A stretch of DNA of 64,000 nucleotides from Trichaptum fuscoviolaceum (Eukaryota > Basidiomycota > Agaricomycetes > Hymenochaetales > Trichaptaceae): the NCBI GenBank assembly GCA_910574455.1, contig CAJSYZ010000002.1:2381671-2445670 (forward strand). The letters are read 5' to 3'. Both the position numbers and the translations under genes were made by a program. Below the pieces are notes generated by a model. The model worked only from the letters and a program-made list of their open reading frames with translations, ran no database searches and had not been told where the DNA came from. Below, in pieces: positions 1 through 12,010 of this stretch; position 1 is the first letter of the stretch; each line of letters begins with the position of its first letter.

Positions 1-1114
1 CCTCCTGGAACTCCGGGTCATCGAAGAAAGACTCGTCATATGCACCTGTTGAGAACTTGCTTTTATTATCAGCAATATGTATAAGCGGTCGGTAACGTTT
101 GCAATCTTACGTTGAATGCTATTGTTGTACGTCGGTAGCGTTTGTGTGAGCTTCTGAAGAAACAATTGAAAGATGCGGCGGAACATACTAAACAGATCAC
201 TGATGCGGAAGAGGGGGGATCAGAAGGCCACTCGAAAAAGATAACCAATACACCTACCGGTAGTCCATGAAGCAGACGTATCTCCGCCAGGTCCCCTCAA
301 CGCCTGCCCAGTCTCGCGGATTCCTAGCGCCGTGGCACCGGGGAGCTGAGTACGGTCGTAAAGCGTCTAAGCTCGAAGGTGGTCGAGTGTCTTGCCATAG
401 CATGCCCAGATCGTGCAGGTTGCAAAAAACAACGGTTATGAGAGCGCGTATATGCTGCCAATTCACAGAGCCTTTCTTGCCGGGTAAGAAGGGACCCCAA
501 AGTGATTCTTGAGAATAGTTCCGCATGTCATAAGCGAACGCCCGGGCAGCGTTCCTCTCTGAGAGGATGGATAACGCGTTCTTGTCCCGGACAGAATCTC
601 TCCAGCCGACATATGTCCACAGCTCCAACAAACGTTGCTGCTCTTCAAATGTCCAGCTTGACGTCACGAAGCAATCGCGAAAGACATTGTGTTCGCGGAC
701 GAGCTGGCTGAGCCATATTAAATCATTTGACTCGTCTTGCTTCTCAGGCATCGGGGGCAGATTCTTGATAACGGAAACCAGTGCGTCAAGAGCTCCCGCC
801 AGCTCGGGTGGATGGGTGCTGATCTTCTGTATTACCCGCATCGCGAAGACGCGTCTTTGCAGCTCCTTCTTCCAGTCGACCTCCAGAACCTCATTCCCCA
901 CATCGGATGACACTAGAGTGCGCCGGGGGTCGTCGAAGGGCTGCTCGAGGAAAAGCCGGCGCCATAGATGCTGATCCCGGGCTTCATAAACCAGTGCTCT
1001 TGCAGATCGGCAGGTCTGCGCAAAGCTGGCGACATCGCGGGGATGCGAGAGGACGAGGGTGTGCTCAGTGATCTCCGGGGGGATCTGGAGGATGCGCGGG
1101 GCGGCGGCGTTCAT
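1..1114 (-). CDS. F-box domain protein (3' end off window)
   Basis: Probable F-box protein, the substrate-recognition subunit of an SCF ubiquitin ligase. Three exons are visible on the minus strand: 1114-258, 199-111 and 45-1 (continuing outside). The phases agree: CG|T, then C|GT. The F-box lies at about residues 7-55, with the pattern ILQIPPEITEHTLVLSHP, then CRSAR and LWRRLFLEQPFDDPR. The rest is alpha-helical and resembles other basidiomycete F-box proteins without a recognisable repeat domain. An upstream in-frame ATG at 1426 would add 104 residues, but these look non-coding and run past the start of the divergent gene at 1365, so I chose the ATG at 1114. The gene is head to head with the oxidase gene, 250 bp between starts. 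The target is unknown. The fold is fairly sure; the annotated end is only the window edge. Confidence 0.75.
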
Positions 1115-1364
1115 CGTCAGCGACGACGAGGAAGGGGAGATAAGTGCCGGGGAGGACGAAGAGAGTCGTGAGTGTTCATAGATGATAACTGACCGCCTGA
1201 GACGGACGCTAATTATAACCGCATCCGTCCGGTCCACTTCTCGGTATCTCCCGTGCGAGCCGCGTGTCTGCCTGCCCGCACTTGATTGGTCAGACGCGTT
1301 CTCCCGCGGCCATTGCCCGCGTCTTGTGTCTTCCTTTGCATCTCTGACGCAACCTGCCAAAAAC

Positions 1365-3444
1365 ATGCTCGGTCGCCGCCCTCTCGTCGTCGCGCTCAGT
1401 GTCGCGCTCGCTGCGCACGGCATCAAACTGCCCTTTGCGCTCGACTGGCTTTATCCAGGCGCGTCTCAGGGCCTTTCGGCGGAGGTCGTTGGCCATAAAA
1501 TCGCGGTCATCGGGGCGGGCGCAGGCGGTTCTTCAGCTGCGTGGTGGATTTCGAAGGCGAAGGCACGGTCAGGTGTTTCCGTACAGGTAGATGTCTATGA
1601 ACGGGAAAACTACATAGGAGGACGTGAGTCCGCCGCTAATGTTGCCCGAATTGGTGTTGATCATCTCACAGGTAGCACCGTCGTCTATCCGTACAATGAC
1701 ACAAGTCTAGATCCCATCGAACTCGGAGCGTCGATCTTTGTACAGGCGAACAAGAATATGTGGCGGGCAACTCAAGAGTTTAATTTGAGCAGGTACAATT
1801 TCGATGACGAAGACGGAGCTGTTGGCTTCTGGGACGGCGAACAGTTCGTATTTACGGTGACTCAGTTCATGTCCTTGTCACTTAAAGTTCTCCATATTCA
1901 AATTGATTAATGCAGATGAACGAGAGCAAAGGATGGCTAGGCTGGTTTGACTCCGTCAAAGCCGTCTGGCGCTACGGTCTTTCACCGTTGAAAGCAAAGC
2001 GCCTGTGAGTTATGCGGACATTCTACTTCTTCCGTGAAACTCTGACGTGCACTTCATTACAGAGTAGGCACCATGCTTGACACGTTTCTGTCTCTGTACT
2101 CTACGGACAGCCCGTCATGGTCGAATTTAACCTCTCTGGCCGGGGATCTGGGTTGGACCGATTTGATCGCACGCTCGTCTGCTGAATTCCTTGATCTCGA
2201 AGGTATCTCTAGGAAGTTTTCGAGAGAAGTCATCGAAGCCGCAACTCGTGTCAACTACGGACAGGTAACCTGTTCCTACTGCATATTAATGAGATCATAC
2301 CTGACTGTACTATTTTCGTCTAGAACCTGGATGAGATTCACGCTTTGGAAGGTTTCTGCTCAATGGCAGCAACCGGTGCATCCAGTGTCAAGGGCGGCAA
2401 CTTCCAGGTCTTCCAACACTTCCTGGCTCGCTCTGGGGCTCATCTACGACTCAACACACAAGTAAGCAGCTTCCTTGTTCCTGTCAATAGAATAGAACTT
2501 TAGCGTTCCGTAAGGTGCTGGGTATCTCCGAGAAGCAGGGGTCTTGGACAATACGCACATCAGCGTCGAACGAGGTCAAGGTATACAACGATGTTATAAT
2601 CGCCGCGCCGTTCCATTCTACGGGCATCAGCGTGGAGACAGCTAGTGGCACCTTCTCTCCAGACACGTTGCCGTATATCCCGCCCCCGCAGCCCTACGTG
2701 CACCTGCACGTTACCCTCCTCACAACGACCTCGCCGCAGCCCAGTCCAGAATACTTCGGCCTGCAATCTGGCGCAAAGGTCCCAGATGCAATTCTGACGA
2801 CGTACGAGGGCGTACGCAATGGGGGAAAGGAGCCAGAATTCAACTCACTGACGTATCACGGCCCTATCGCCCCTGGCAGAGAGGAATATGTGGTGAAGAT
2901 TTTCTCAAAGAAGGCGCTCGCTGACGAGTGGTTGAGTAAAGTCTTCAACGGCAAAGTTGGATGGGTGTTCAGGAAAGAGGTAAGCTTGCATCTTCTGATC
3001 TATCCAAAGCTAAGATTAATGTTGTTTTGCTTGAATCCGTAAAGTGGGATGCATATCCCAAGCTTCCCCCAACTACGACATTCCCTCCTGTTATTCTTGC
3101 CCCGGGCCTTTATTATGTGAATGCATTTGAACCGTGAGTTGCTATCCACATCATTCATGACGGCCATCATCTTACTTTGCCTTCTATTCAGGTTCATCTC
3201 TACAATGGAGACTGAGACGATTTCCTCGCGCAACATCGTCGACCTTATCTTCCGCGATCGCTTCCACAGTGATATCTGCGGCAATTCGATATTGGAGCCT
3301 GAGATGCCTGCAGGTAATGACGGAAATGAGATCGGCAACGACGCACAGGCGGTGCTGAAAACGGAGAAAATTAAAGAGAAGTTCAGCGAACAGTCCGCGG
3401 ATGGAGACTTCGTCCTCGGCTGGGACTGCAAAAAAGCGGGGTGA
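1365..3444 (+). CDS. Prenylcysteine oxidase-like FAD protein
   Basis: Prenylcysteine oxidase/lyase family flavoprotein. The family cleaves the thioether of farnesyl- or geranylgeranyl-cysteine left after turnover of prenylated proteins, usually in the endomembrane or lysosomal lumen. Seven exons (1365-1856, 1916-2004, 2063-2264, 2324-2461, 2515-2979, 3045-3133, 3192-3444) give 575 residues with consistent phases. The N-terminus is a hydrophobic signal-like stretch (LVVALSVALAAHGI). The dinucleotide-binding motif IAVIGAGAGGSSAAWW follows at about residues 46-61, then VDVYERENYIGG. The region with EIHALEGFCSMAATGA and VLAPGLYYVNAFEP-type conservation is typical of the family; here it reads VILAPGLYYVNAFEP. 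The C-terminal residues include a charged tail of about 40 residues that is less conserved. The substrate is inferred from the family only. Confidence 0.85.
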
Positions 3445-4071
3445 TGCGTGATATAGGAATACATCTCGCCACGGACATTCTGAAGACAAATTTGCACGCT
3501 AACGTACATGTATCTAAACGATGTAGTTTGATTTCTTTCTCATGACTGTAGACTGCTCTCTAATTTAGGACAAACTTGAAAGCTAAGAATATGCAGTTAA
3601 CTCACATAGTAAACCACTTTGATACTCTTCTGGTACATAGACGCTTGCGCTTCTATACGAGCGGCAAAGATGATAGGGATCTTTTCTCTTTTTCAATCAA
3701 ATTACTGTGCCAATGGCCGCATAATAGTAGTAAGGCGGAAGACCATAATGGGAATGATCGACGGTGTACAGGGTTCTCACGGGTGCTGTGCCTGAATAGT
3801 TGGTTATCGCCGATCTATTGAACCTTGATTGCTCAACCACCACCGCTCCTTTGTTCGGGACCTTTTTCATCAAGGATTATACAACTAGCGTATATTGATT
3901 CATATATAGCTAATACATGCTAAACAGCATCTTATCAACGAAGTGCATATCCTTGCGTTTGCTCCCCGTTTTCTCAGATCGAATCCACCGCGCTCAGGCT
4001 TCTATCTCTAGAACCAGCACTGGCAGGTTCCTCTGATTGTTGTTGTTCCTGCTGTTGCTGGAAGGACTGCC
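3445..4071. other. Intergenic region between PCYOX-like gene and ect1
   Basis: AT-rich spacer holding the 3' end of the flavoprotein gene and the ect1 promoter. Several short open frames exist, including a glutamine-rich one on the minus strand near 4000-4075, but none has family similarity or supported splice sites. One CACTGGCA motif lies at 4018-4025, 47 bp before the ect1 start codon. Confidence 0.6.
4018..4025. promoter_or_regulatory. CACTGGCA motif in the ect1 promoter
   Basis: Exact copy of the octamer that recurs upstream of many genes in this window. It starts 54 bp upstream of the ect1 ATG at 4072. Function is inferred only from its repeated promoter position. Confidence 0.35.
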
Positions 4072-6494
4072 ATGTGTGGAAAACGGAGGAATGCGGCGAG
4101 ACTATGGTACGCCAAAAGCTTCGAAATTCTCTTCTCTTCGCCTACTATCCCGAGCGCTTTCCCGCCCGCAATTGCTTCCGAGTGTGTTTCTGGCTCATCT
4201 TTGCTGACTCCCTTATCTTCTCTGTGGCGTTTGCCGAAACGCACCCTCTCCTGTGGGACAACCGTGACACACGTTCAGGCTGGACGGATGCTTTGACGGC
4301 TTTCATGTACGTCCGCGAACCATCTTGCTTTCATTATTGTGACATAGCTTCATGGTCATGGCGCTCGCGCACGGTGCCACTCGCCTCCTCAATGAATGAC
4401 CTCCCCGTTTACACCCTGAACTTCGTTCTTATTCTTGGTCCCATGATCCACTTTTGTGTTTGTGGTTGATTGATAGGATAACTAGTACATGATTACTAAC
4501 GTCTTTGATTCTGTGCCTTCGTATGTGATGGACTTCGGCATACTTATATACATGTGTACTTTCCACAGTACGCACATGCGAACGCGATACGCCAGTGCCT
4601 TGCCCTGGTCGATGGGCCGGTCCAGATCGTCGTGGGCGTCCACCCTGATGATGAGATCATAAAGTGAGTGTGCGGACCTTTCAGTGTCTACAACTATGTT
4701 GCACGCTTTCGTACTCCTTCAAGCTAGGCGCCCGATTAGCGCCCTGCGACCGCATGCTCAGGTGTTCATGGCAGTAGGCTAATCCACACTTATCGGCACA
4801 GGAGTAAAGGTCCGCCGCTCTTTGGCGAGAAGGAACGGTAAGAGGGGGTTGAATTTGAAGTATACGTCTGACCTGGAAAACGCCGGCTCTAGATATGCAG
4901 TCGTTGCTGGCTGCCGGTGGGTCTCACAGGTTGTAGAGGGCGTACCTTATGTTACGCAGGAAGAGACCCTTCACAACTTTGCAATCGGTATGTAGGGCTT
5001 GCTGTCTTTGTGTTGACTATGACCGCAGAGCTAACTCGGAGAAACGCAACCCAACGAATAGACTATGTCGTACACGGAGACGATCTAGCGACAGTAAGTT
5101 TATAGCGCTGAATGTGTAATGAGAGTAAAACTCACACATGGAGATCGTCTGTGTAGAATGCAGAGGGAAACGATTGCTACGCTGTACCGAAGGCGATGGG
5201 CAAATACATGCAAGTGAAACGGACGGACGGTATCTCCACCACCTCGCTCATCCAGCGAGTGCTCTCAAGAGATGTCGGAACCAGTATCTCGCAGGAGATA
5301 AATAAGACACATCTCCGGGCACTATTGAGCGAGTTTAGCGATTCAAGCATGCCTCCTCTCCCGATATTTGATTATCAGCAGCACGCCATACGTGAAAGCG
5401 AAGGCGAACTCGGCAGTCCTGCTGATAGAGAATCTCTATCACTCGTCGGCTTAGCGCAGGCTGTCCTGGGAAGCATAGACCATACCTCAGCTAGTGCCAC
5501 AGGCTTCGTTGAAGTGAGCTGGGATTGCTTCTCGTCAGCGCACGTCGAGGTCCTTCGCAGGTCTCGGGAGGCAGTCGCTCGAGCATCGAAGTCGCGCGAA
5601 GAAAATATATGCCTTGTCGTGGGTGTTCGGTCGGACAAGGTATGATTTTTGGAGTGTCTACAGCTTTGCCATCACTTTCGAACACAAAGTAATTCTAAGT
5701 GGTCGGAGAGCTTCGACCGAAGCTCGCATATCGATCGTGTAATCCATATAGAGCGGATGATTTTTTGAGTAAAGTTCTGACTTCCGGCTTTCGGATAGGA
5801 CGCGGAACTGGAGATAGGTGAGAAGCCCTTGCTGAGTATGCTGGAGCGATCTCTCGCCGTCGCGCAATGCCGGGTGGGTCATGTCCCCACATCATATCTT
5901 ATCTTGTTTCATACAATTCCTAATTCTTCGCCCACTTCTCCATAATTTTAATTCCAAGCGCTTCGGTTAGTCTTATCGTTGACGAAGCCTATTTCACACT
6001 TACTTTACTGTCATAGTTTTGTGATCATTTCTTTTTCGCGATTGACCGGCCGATGTCGCTAAACACTAACGTTTATTGTCGACAGCATACAGATGCCATC
6101 ATTCTATCGGCGCCGCGAGATATAGGCTTGCGCATGAGAGGCGGGGAAGATGAAGATTTGCTGCGCTTGAGTGACAAGATATACGCCATCGACATTGTGT
6201 TGCCTGGAGAGGAGCAGAGACCAACTCGATCATTTCGGCATTCGGATATATCTAGGTTTTCGGAGGTAAGCGGGATTTACGCGCGTCAGGCTGCTGCTGA
6301 TTCCGACATCTTCCTTCACTCCAAAACTCTTCATCCAGACTGAAACTCAAACCGCCGACGCCTTTGTCAATGTCTTGGAAGTAGACTGCAGGGACATGAA
6401 CTCGAGTACGCGCACGTTGGCAGGCTTGAGGGAAAGGGTGTTTCATAACAGAGCAGCATACGAAGAGCGCCAGCGACGCAAGGGATGCGCTTAG
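4072..6494 (+). CDS. ect1: Ethanolamine-phosphate cytidylyltransferase
   Basis: Second enzyme of the CDP-ethanolamine (Kennedy) route: CTP plus phosphoethanolamine gives CDP-ethanolamine for phosphatidylethanolamine synthesis. Ten exons (4072-4106, 4279-4306, 4569-4663, 4802-4837, 4893-4987, 5029-5093, 5157-5639, 5799-5873, 6086-6265, 6339-6494) encode 415 residues. The first join TG|G restores RLWLDGCFDGFH, which decides the start. Domain 1 shows the nucleotide-binding loop as FHYAHANA (the family has HYGH), VVGVHPDDEI, KGPPLFGEKER, RIDYVVHGDD and the CTP-site RTDGISTTSLIQR. Domain 2 (about residues 205-360) aligns with the second cytidylyltransferase repeat (LSMLERSLAVAQCR), but its HxGH position reads SSAH, so this half looks catalytically dead. 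The C-terminus, LRERVFHNRAAYEERQRRKG, is typical of the family. Confidence 0.88.
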
Positions 6495-7179
6495 GTTCAA
6501 GTTTCAGCAACTTGAAATCTTCCAATGTCGCCGCTCAGTCTCCCTCTGTACTAGTTGTTTCACACCTGACATATTTGCATTGAACCATTGATGTCGATTC
6601 GGAATTTGGTTCCGTCGGGACGCAAGCTTCTTCGCAATTCACTGACAAGAGCGACTGCCAGAGTTGTTGTTGCAGACAGACGGTTTGTGTGAGAGAAGAG
6701 CACGCGGCCGACACACGGGTTTCTTCAACTTTTCGTCGATCGTCGGCCGATTCGAGGCCTAGTAGCGTCTAATTCACTCTTGGCTGGACCTCGTCCGAAA
6801 CCAGCGAATCATCTCAGTGGCATTAGTAGGAGGAGGAAGGCCAAGAATTGGCGAAGAAAAAGCAGGAGGAGTGCAGGGCGGGTGGCTGGCAGCGGCGGCG
6901 ACGAGGACGACGACGAGGAAGCGTGCTGAACGACGGCGGAGGCCAGTTCACCTTGCGCCTGATGTGGAAATGGGAGCGGGGAAGGTTGGAGGATGACGGG
7001 TGCGTGCGCCTTGGGTTCGTTATCGGACCAATAGGAGTTCTGTGTTTTATCTGAATCGGTCCAATACACCACCCCGCACTCCCAGTTAAAATCCACCCGG
7101 GACACTGCTCGCTGCTGCCAAATTTCCCTCGTCCTCATCGTCTGCTTGGACCTGCTCATCGTCAAGGAGGCGGACAAGA
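6495..7179. other. Promoter region of the ammonium transporter gene
   Basis: Spacer with a purine-rich stretch at about 6825-6930 that creates an arginine-rich 68-residue open frame with no family resemblance; I treat it as non-coding. The rest is mixed-composition DNA with no recognised gene. Confidence 0.5.
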
Positions 7180-9045
7180 ATGAAGGCGAATCTCTTCCAA
7201 CGTGAGCACCCACGTCAATCACAAGTCTAAATTCTATTATCGCGGATTAACCTTCGTCTTATCGTCTATGCAGGTGCTGACAGCCAGTGAGCCGTGCCGC
7301 TCTTATCTTCCCCCCTTCCCACCTTATCTCACATCCTGCCTGAACTCTAGATACGACGGCGGCGATGTGGCCTTCATTATTCTCGCTGGTGCCCTCGTCT
7401 TCTTGATGGTACCAGGTCTCGGTGCGTGCCTTTCGAATTTCATCTCGGAACACCTGGTGGACTCATTACACGACTTTCATATAGCTTTTCTCTACTCGGG
7501 ACTTGCAAGGCGAAAGTCAGCGCTTTCACTGATCTGGGCCGTCTCTGCTAGCAACGCGGTCGTCATATTCCAGTGGTATTTCTGGGGCTATTCGCTCGCC
7601 TTTTCGCCAAATGCAACCAACGGATTCATTGGCGACCTCGTGCGCTTCGGTCTCAGACAAACGGCCGGTGCACCGAGCCCGGGTTCACCGCTTATCCCTG
7701 ACCTTCTCTATGCATTCTATCAGATGGAATTCGCCGCAGTGACGGTTGGCATTCTTATGGGTGGCATCGCCGAGCGTGGACGTGTTTTCCCTGCCATGGT
7801 TTTTACTTTCGTTTGGATGACTATTGTTTATTGTCCACTTGCTTGTTGGCCATGGAACGTCAACGGCTGGGCCTTCAAATGGGGAGTTCTCGACTACGCC
7901 GGGGGCGGGCCTGTCGAAATCGGGTCCGGAGTTTCTGGCCTCGCTCTTGCCTGGGTCCTCGGCCGGCGGAAAGAGCGCGAGCTGCTCAACTTCCGCCCGC
8001 ACAATGTTTCCTTTGTCGGCCTCGGTACCTTCCTCTTGTGGTTCGGCTGGCTAGGATTTAACGGCGGCTCTGCGTTTGGTGCGAATCTGCGTGCAATCAC
8101 TGCCGTGTGGAACTCCATGATGGCTGCTGCATTCGGCGGCATTGTGTGGTGTCTCCTCGATTGGCGCCTCGAGCGCAAGTTCACGATGGTCGGTTTCTGC
8201 TCGGGTACAATTGCTGGCCTCGTCGCCGCCACCCCGAGTTCGGGCTTCATCGACATATGGGCATCCCTCATCCTGGGCGCTGTCACCGGCGCGGCGTGTA
8301 ATTTTGCTACGAAGCGTAAGCCTAAGCTTCTTCCGCACAAATTACGATCCAGTTTGCTTACGACTTTTTTTCACATTAGTTAAATTCCTCATGCGTATTG
8401 ACGACGCACTTGACTTATTCGCTGAGCATGCAGTCGGTGGTATGATCGGCCTACTTTGGAATGCATTCTTTGCTAGGTCTAGCATCATCGCTCTGGACGG
8501 CGTAAACACCGGTATCGAAGGAGGCTGGATTGATCACAATTGGAAACAGCTTTACAAGCAATTCGCATACGTCTGCGCGGTGTCTGCATATTCTTTTGTT
8601 GTAACGGCACTTATTGCCAAAGCAATTGACCTCATTCCGGGCCTTCACCTTCGCGCAACAGACGAATCAGAGCGTCTCGGAATGGATGATGACCAGGTTC
8701 GTCAGCTTTCCATCCAGTCTTCTCCGTCTGAATAATAATCTCTGACATCCCCACTAGATTGGCGAATTTGCAAGTGATTACATCGAGGTTCGCCGGGACT
8801 TTGATGACTGGACACCCCCATCAACCGTCAGCAAGAAATGGAACGTAAACCTCAAGGACTCTGAGTCGCCGTCAGAGACATCGATACCCATGGACGGGCA
8901 CGTTGCGGCCGGAGACAGACATGGGCGCCCTGAATTAGGCTTACATGAGCACGGCCAGTCGCAAGCGCAGATTGCGCGACAGCAGTCGCCGAACGGTGTA
9001 CAGAGACAAGGTGGAACACTTGCTCCTATCTCTGAAAAGGAGTGA
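7180..9045 (+). CDS. Ammonium transporter (AMT/MEP family)
   Basis: Plasma-membrane ammonium permease for nitrogen uptake. Six exons (7180-7201, 7274-7286, 7351-7421, 7485-8315, 8380-8696, 8758-9045) give 513 residues. The second exon is only 13 nt; skipping it, or reading through, meets a stop. The N-terminus MKANLFQRADSQYDGGDVAF is outward-facing and runs into the first membrane helix. Family signatures seen include FLYSGLARRKSALSLIW, GGIAERGRVFPAMVF, WNVNGWAFKWGVLDYAGGG, FGWLGFNGGSAFGANLRA and DLFAEHAVGGMIGLLWN. About eleven hydrophobic helices are followed by a cytosolic tail of some 110 residues rich in S, Q and H. Fungal orthologues are usually under GATA-factor nitrogen control; I did not establish sites here. 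Whether this is a high-affinity or sensor paralogue cannot be told. Confidence 0.93.
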
Positions 9046-9490
9046 AAATTTGCATCGAGGTTCATTTCGGATCTCGTTCACTGGCTATTTCCTTTAATCT
9101 TTCATTTCAGCTGGATCTCCTCATCAATCTCACTCTTTTCACGACCACATAATTGTTTTCCTTTTTTTTGTCAAGGCATTGCGTATCAGTCTATCTTACT
9201 CATCTATTACGACTCCGGCACGCATGGCGATCAACGCGTCCACCACTGATCAGAGTTGAGTACGCTCTGATGTGAGAGATGGTGCAAAACGCACATATAT
9301 ACAACTATTTATATCAATCAGTGTACAGTAGAAGTCAAAGCTAATTAACAGTTGTTGTATCATTGTCTGCACAGTTGTTCTTAAGAAAGAAAGAAAAATC
9401 GCTATTTAATAAGTAATGAATGCTACATTATGATTGAGCTATCGATACAGGCATCATAGTTCGAGATACTGTGAGTACAATGCAAGTCAG
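9046..9490. other. Convergent intergenic region
   Basis: 3' flanks of the ammonium transporter (plus) and the DUF6533-type gene (minus). AT-rich from about 9290 to 9450. No gene seen. Confidence 0.6.
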
Positions 9491-11138
9491 TCAGGTGTAC
9501 ACTGACGGTACATTACTTTGTGCGATCTGTTGCGTTCTCAATGTGGCAACTTGTCCCGATGCGAACCTAATTGCGGTCAAGGTCGTATTCTTCACCGACA
9601 TACCTAAGACCAAGTCCTCTTCTGCCATCTCCCGCAGATTGAGCAAGAGACGGCTGCCCATGATCAAAGGGAAACCTATATTGAATCCGACCGCGACACA
9701 TATGAGAAGGGGTTCGAGGGAGACAGCGATCATGTTAGCGCCGGAAACGAGGAAGATACTGCAAGGCAAAAGAGGCAAATTGGCGTCAAACGTTTTCAGG
9801 CTAATCGTCAGATGATATGCATACCCGACAAAGTACATGATCTGGTCTCGAACAAGCGTCTGGAAGAGCCTCGATCCTCCGCCATGCTTAGATATACGCC
9901 AGAACTGGATGGCCTTGTACACAGTGAGGAAGAGAAGGAGGAGGTCCACAAGCACTGTGGGAAGCCTGATAGCAAATCTAAGATGTCCGAGCATGTATTG
10001 AACTCGGGTGGAAAGCATACCAAAAGAAAGCGAACCATCGGGGTACGAACTGCAAAGAGCCGCACGCAAGTCCAGATAGGAATGCTTCGACTGCCAAGGC
10101 AAACTAAGAGCAATACAGTTAGCGAAGAGAAAGAGCTTACCATGTAGCAACTTTATTAACAAGCTTAACAGAACGGCCATCGCTGAGGCTTGGATAATAA
10201 ATAATGTCATCAACAAGTACGTGGCTGTCTTGCCTGTAGATTATGTCAGTAAAGTAGGTGAATGGACTATCGGGTGGTGCGTACTCCGATTAAAGAGTGC
10301 ATGCACTCGAATCATTAAAATTACTGCATTGTCATGAGCATTCAAGCATCATGGACAGAAAAACAAGGCCAACCTTCAACCAGGAGCATTAGCAGCCAAC
10401 CTTGCAAATTAAGTGTGTCAGTACAGACCATGGGATTCTAACACATAAATATATTCTCACCACTCCAGCTTTGGAAAATGAATTGGAAAAGGCCTTTGAT
10501 GCACTATTAGATCTAAGGCAAACAATTGATTATTCGCAGAACTCACAGCTATTCATGTTGAGAGCATTGTATTAGCGCTCGCAGCTTTCATATTCAAGGT
10601 GAACACACTAACGCTGCATCAGAACGAAATTTGGATACTGCAACTGATTTCTGGTCAGACAGAACCGACGCCGCCAAGGATACTAGAGATCTACTTACTC
10701 CATGTGTCGATTGTCAAGGCCATAATACCCCAGTACTTATTCTATGAATATTCACCAATGTTAGTGAGCACAAGGGACAGCCTTTCCAAGGTTTACGCGC
10801 ACAAGAAAATACAGCAGCTTCACGTATGACCAAGGTTTACCCTATCCTATGATTGAGCATTGCTATCTTTGATTGTTGCAAAGCTGCCTCCCTTACCCAG
10901 AAAAAGTGAATCTGTATTCAAGCGCTTAATTAGTAGTGACCGATTTGTTCCTAGCTAAATAGCTGACCTCTCTATCCATTGTAATTACTGCCAGTGTATT
11001 CAGTACCTTGTCGACCTCAGCGAAGATGTAGCAGAACATACACGAGTCATAACAGACAATAACGAAGGCTGCTAGGCGAGCATATTTCTGGGACTGCAGG
11101 TTGCCCATGATATCTTCAGTCGCAAATGTAGGCGACAT
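9491..11138 (-). CDS. DUF6533-type seven-helix-like membrane protein
   Basis: Member of the large basidiomycete family of integral membrane proteins with an N-terminal DUF6533 region; function unknown. The 3' half is clear: exons 10233-9491, 10323-10285 (ILMIRVHALFNRS, the family's ILxLRVYALYxRS motif) and one ending at 10374 (LQGWLLMLLVE), joined in phase. The last exon carries several hydrophobic helices. The probable first exon starts at 11138 and contains QKYARLAAFVIVCYDS, matching the DUF6533 start. The exons between about 10450 and 10960, which should encode the LLTRY-type segment, could not be resolved, and that stretch has stops in all readings I tried. The gene may therefore be decayed in the middle, or simply hard to splice by eye. 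Symbol and role are not assignable. Confidence 0.5.
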
Positions 11139-11382
11139 GGTATACAGCGATTATTCGGGTGAGTTAGTAGACGGACTTGCAGAAGGAAGTCAAGAGCTGA
11201 AGCCAGAGAGTAGCGAGGGGGTGGAGATGATGTACTTTGTGTTTCTGTTCATATACAAGGAGTACATCTTCTTGCTCTTTCAGGGCCATAGGCCGCCCAA
11301 GGTTGCTTGATATCGGGCACTGGCAGAAGAAATCAAGGCCGTAAAATACAAGGAGGCGCTTGGCTAAAAGAAGGTAGTAGTA

Positions 11383-12010
11383 CAGTGGGGAAAGGCCACA
11401 TCCAGCAATTCCGAAGCCCACTTAAATACATTTCTTCTCCTGACACAAATTTTAACCAATGACCCTGAAACCATGTAAATAGCTTCTAATGCATTGTAAC
11501 TTCAATTCTTATTGACTAGATTTTCTTAAAATGTATTCCGAAAAAAATGACACCTCAGAATTTGAAACATGCTGCTAAATTTGGTGTTTACCGCCTTTTA
11601 TAGCTTTCCCACGGGCTCGGAATACTCGGAATTGACTCTGTTCACCAATCCGGTGGTTTCTCATCAACTTTTTTGAAATTTGACCTACTTTTCCCCGGGT
11701 TTGAACCCCATCAGGAAATGTCCGAGACCAATAGCTTGATACCCCAAGAGGAAAGCCTTGATGGTAAGATTTTTGCAAATGCTCGGAAATGCTTCAGAAC
11801 AGTATTTCAAAGCATTCCAATTCAATCCGAGCTCAATCCGGGAGATTTTAAGTTTTTGTCTCCGAAAAAAATTGAAACAAAAGTCCGGAAATTTTTTATT
11901 GCATAAATAAGCGTTTCTCCCTTGGTTTCATAGCAGAACTTTTAAAATCGGAGTTTTACGCTTAAAATTGCGGCCTGCTCGGAATTGCGGAAATTGGCCT
12001 TTCCCCACTG
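11383..12010. mobile_element. Non-autonomous hAT-like element (628 bp)
   Basis: Terminal inverted repeats: the left end CAGTGGGGAAAGGCC at 11383 is repeated in reverse complement ending at 12010. Similarity continues with gaps for about 40 bp (both arms contain GCAATTCCGA). The ends fit the hAT consensus YARNG (CAGTG). The flanking 8-mers are TAGTAGTA (11375-11382) and TACTAGTA (12011-12018), 7 of 8 identical, as expected for an aged hAT 8-bp target duplication. The interior is AT-rich with many TCCGA/TCGGA repeats and no transposase; two overlapping open frames of about 70 residues look fortuitous. A Tc1/mariner origin with TA duplication is the alternative. Confidence 0.6.

Noticed and set aside
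1115..1426. N-terminal extension of the F-box protein from the ATG at 1426
   Set aside because: It would overlap the start of the divergent flavoprotein gene, and its sequence is not F-box-like.
4003..4075. Minus-strand Gln-rich frame ending near 4000
   Set aside because: No upstream exon keeps it open, it matches no family, and it lies in the ect1 promoter and first exon.
6848..7054. Arg-rich 68-codon frame
   Set aside because: Created by a purine-rich tract upstream of the ammonium transporter; no homology or splice context.
10599..10829. Plus-strand frame resembling a degraded transposon protein
   Set aside because: Stops occur in every longer reading, no motif is identifiable, and it lies inside the unresolved part of the minus-strand DUF6533-type gene.
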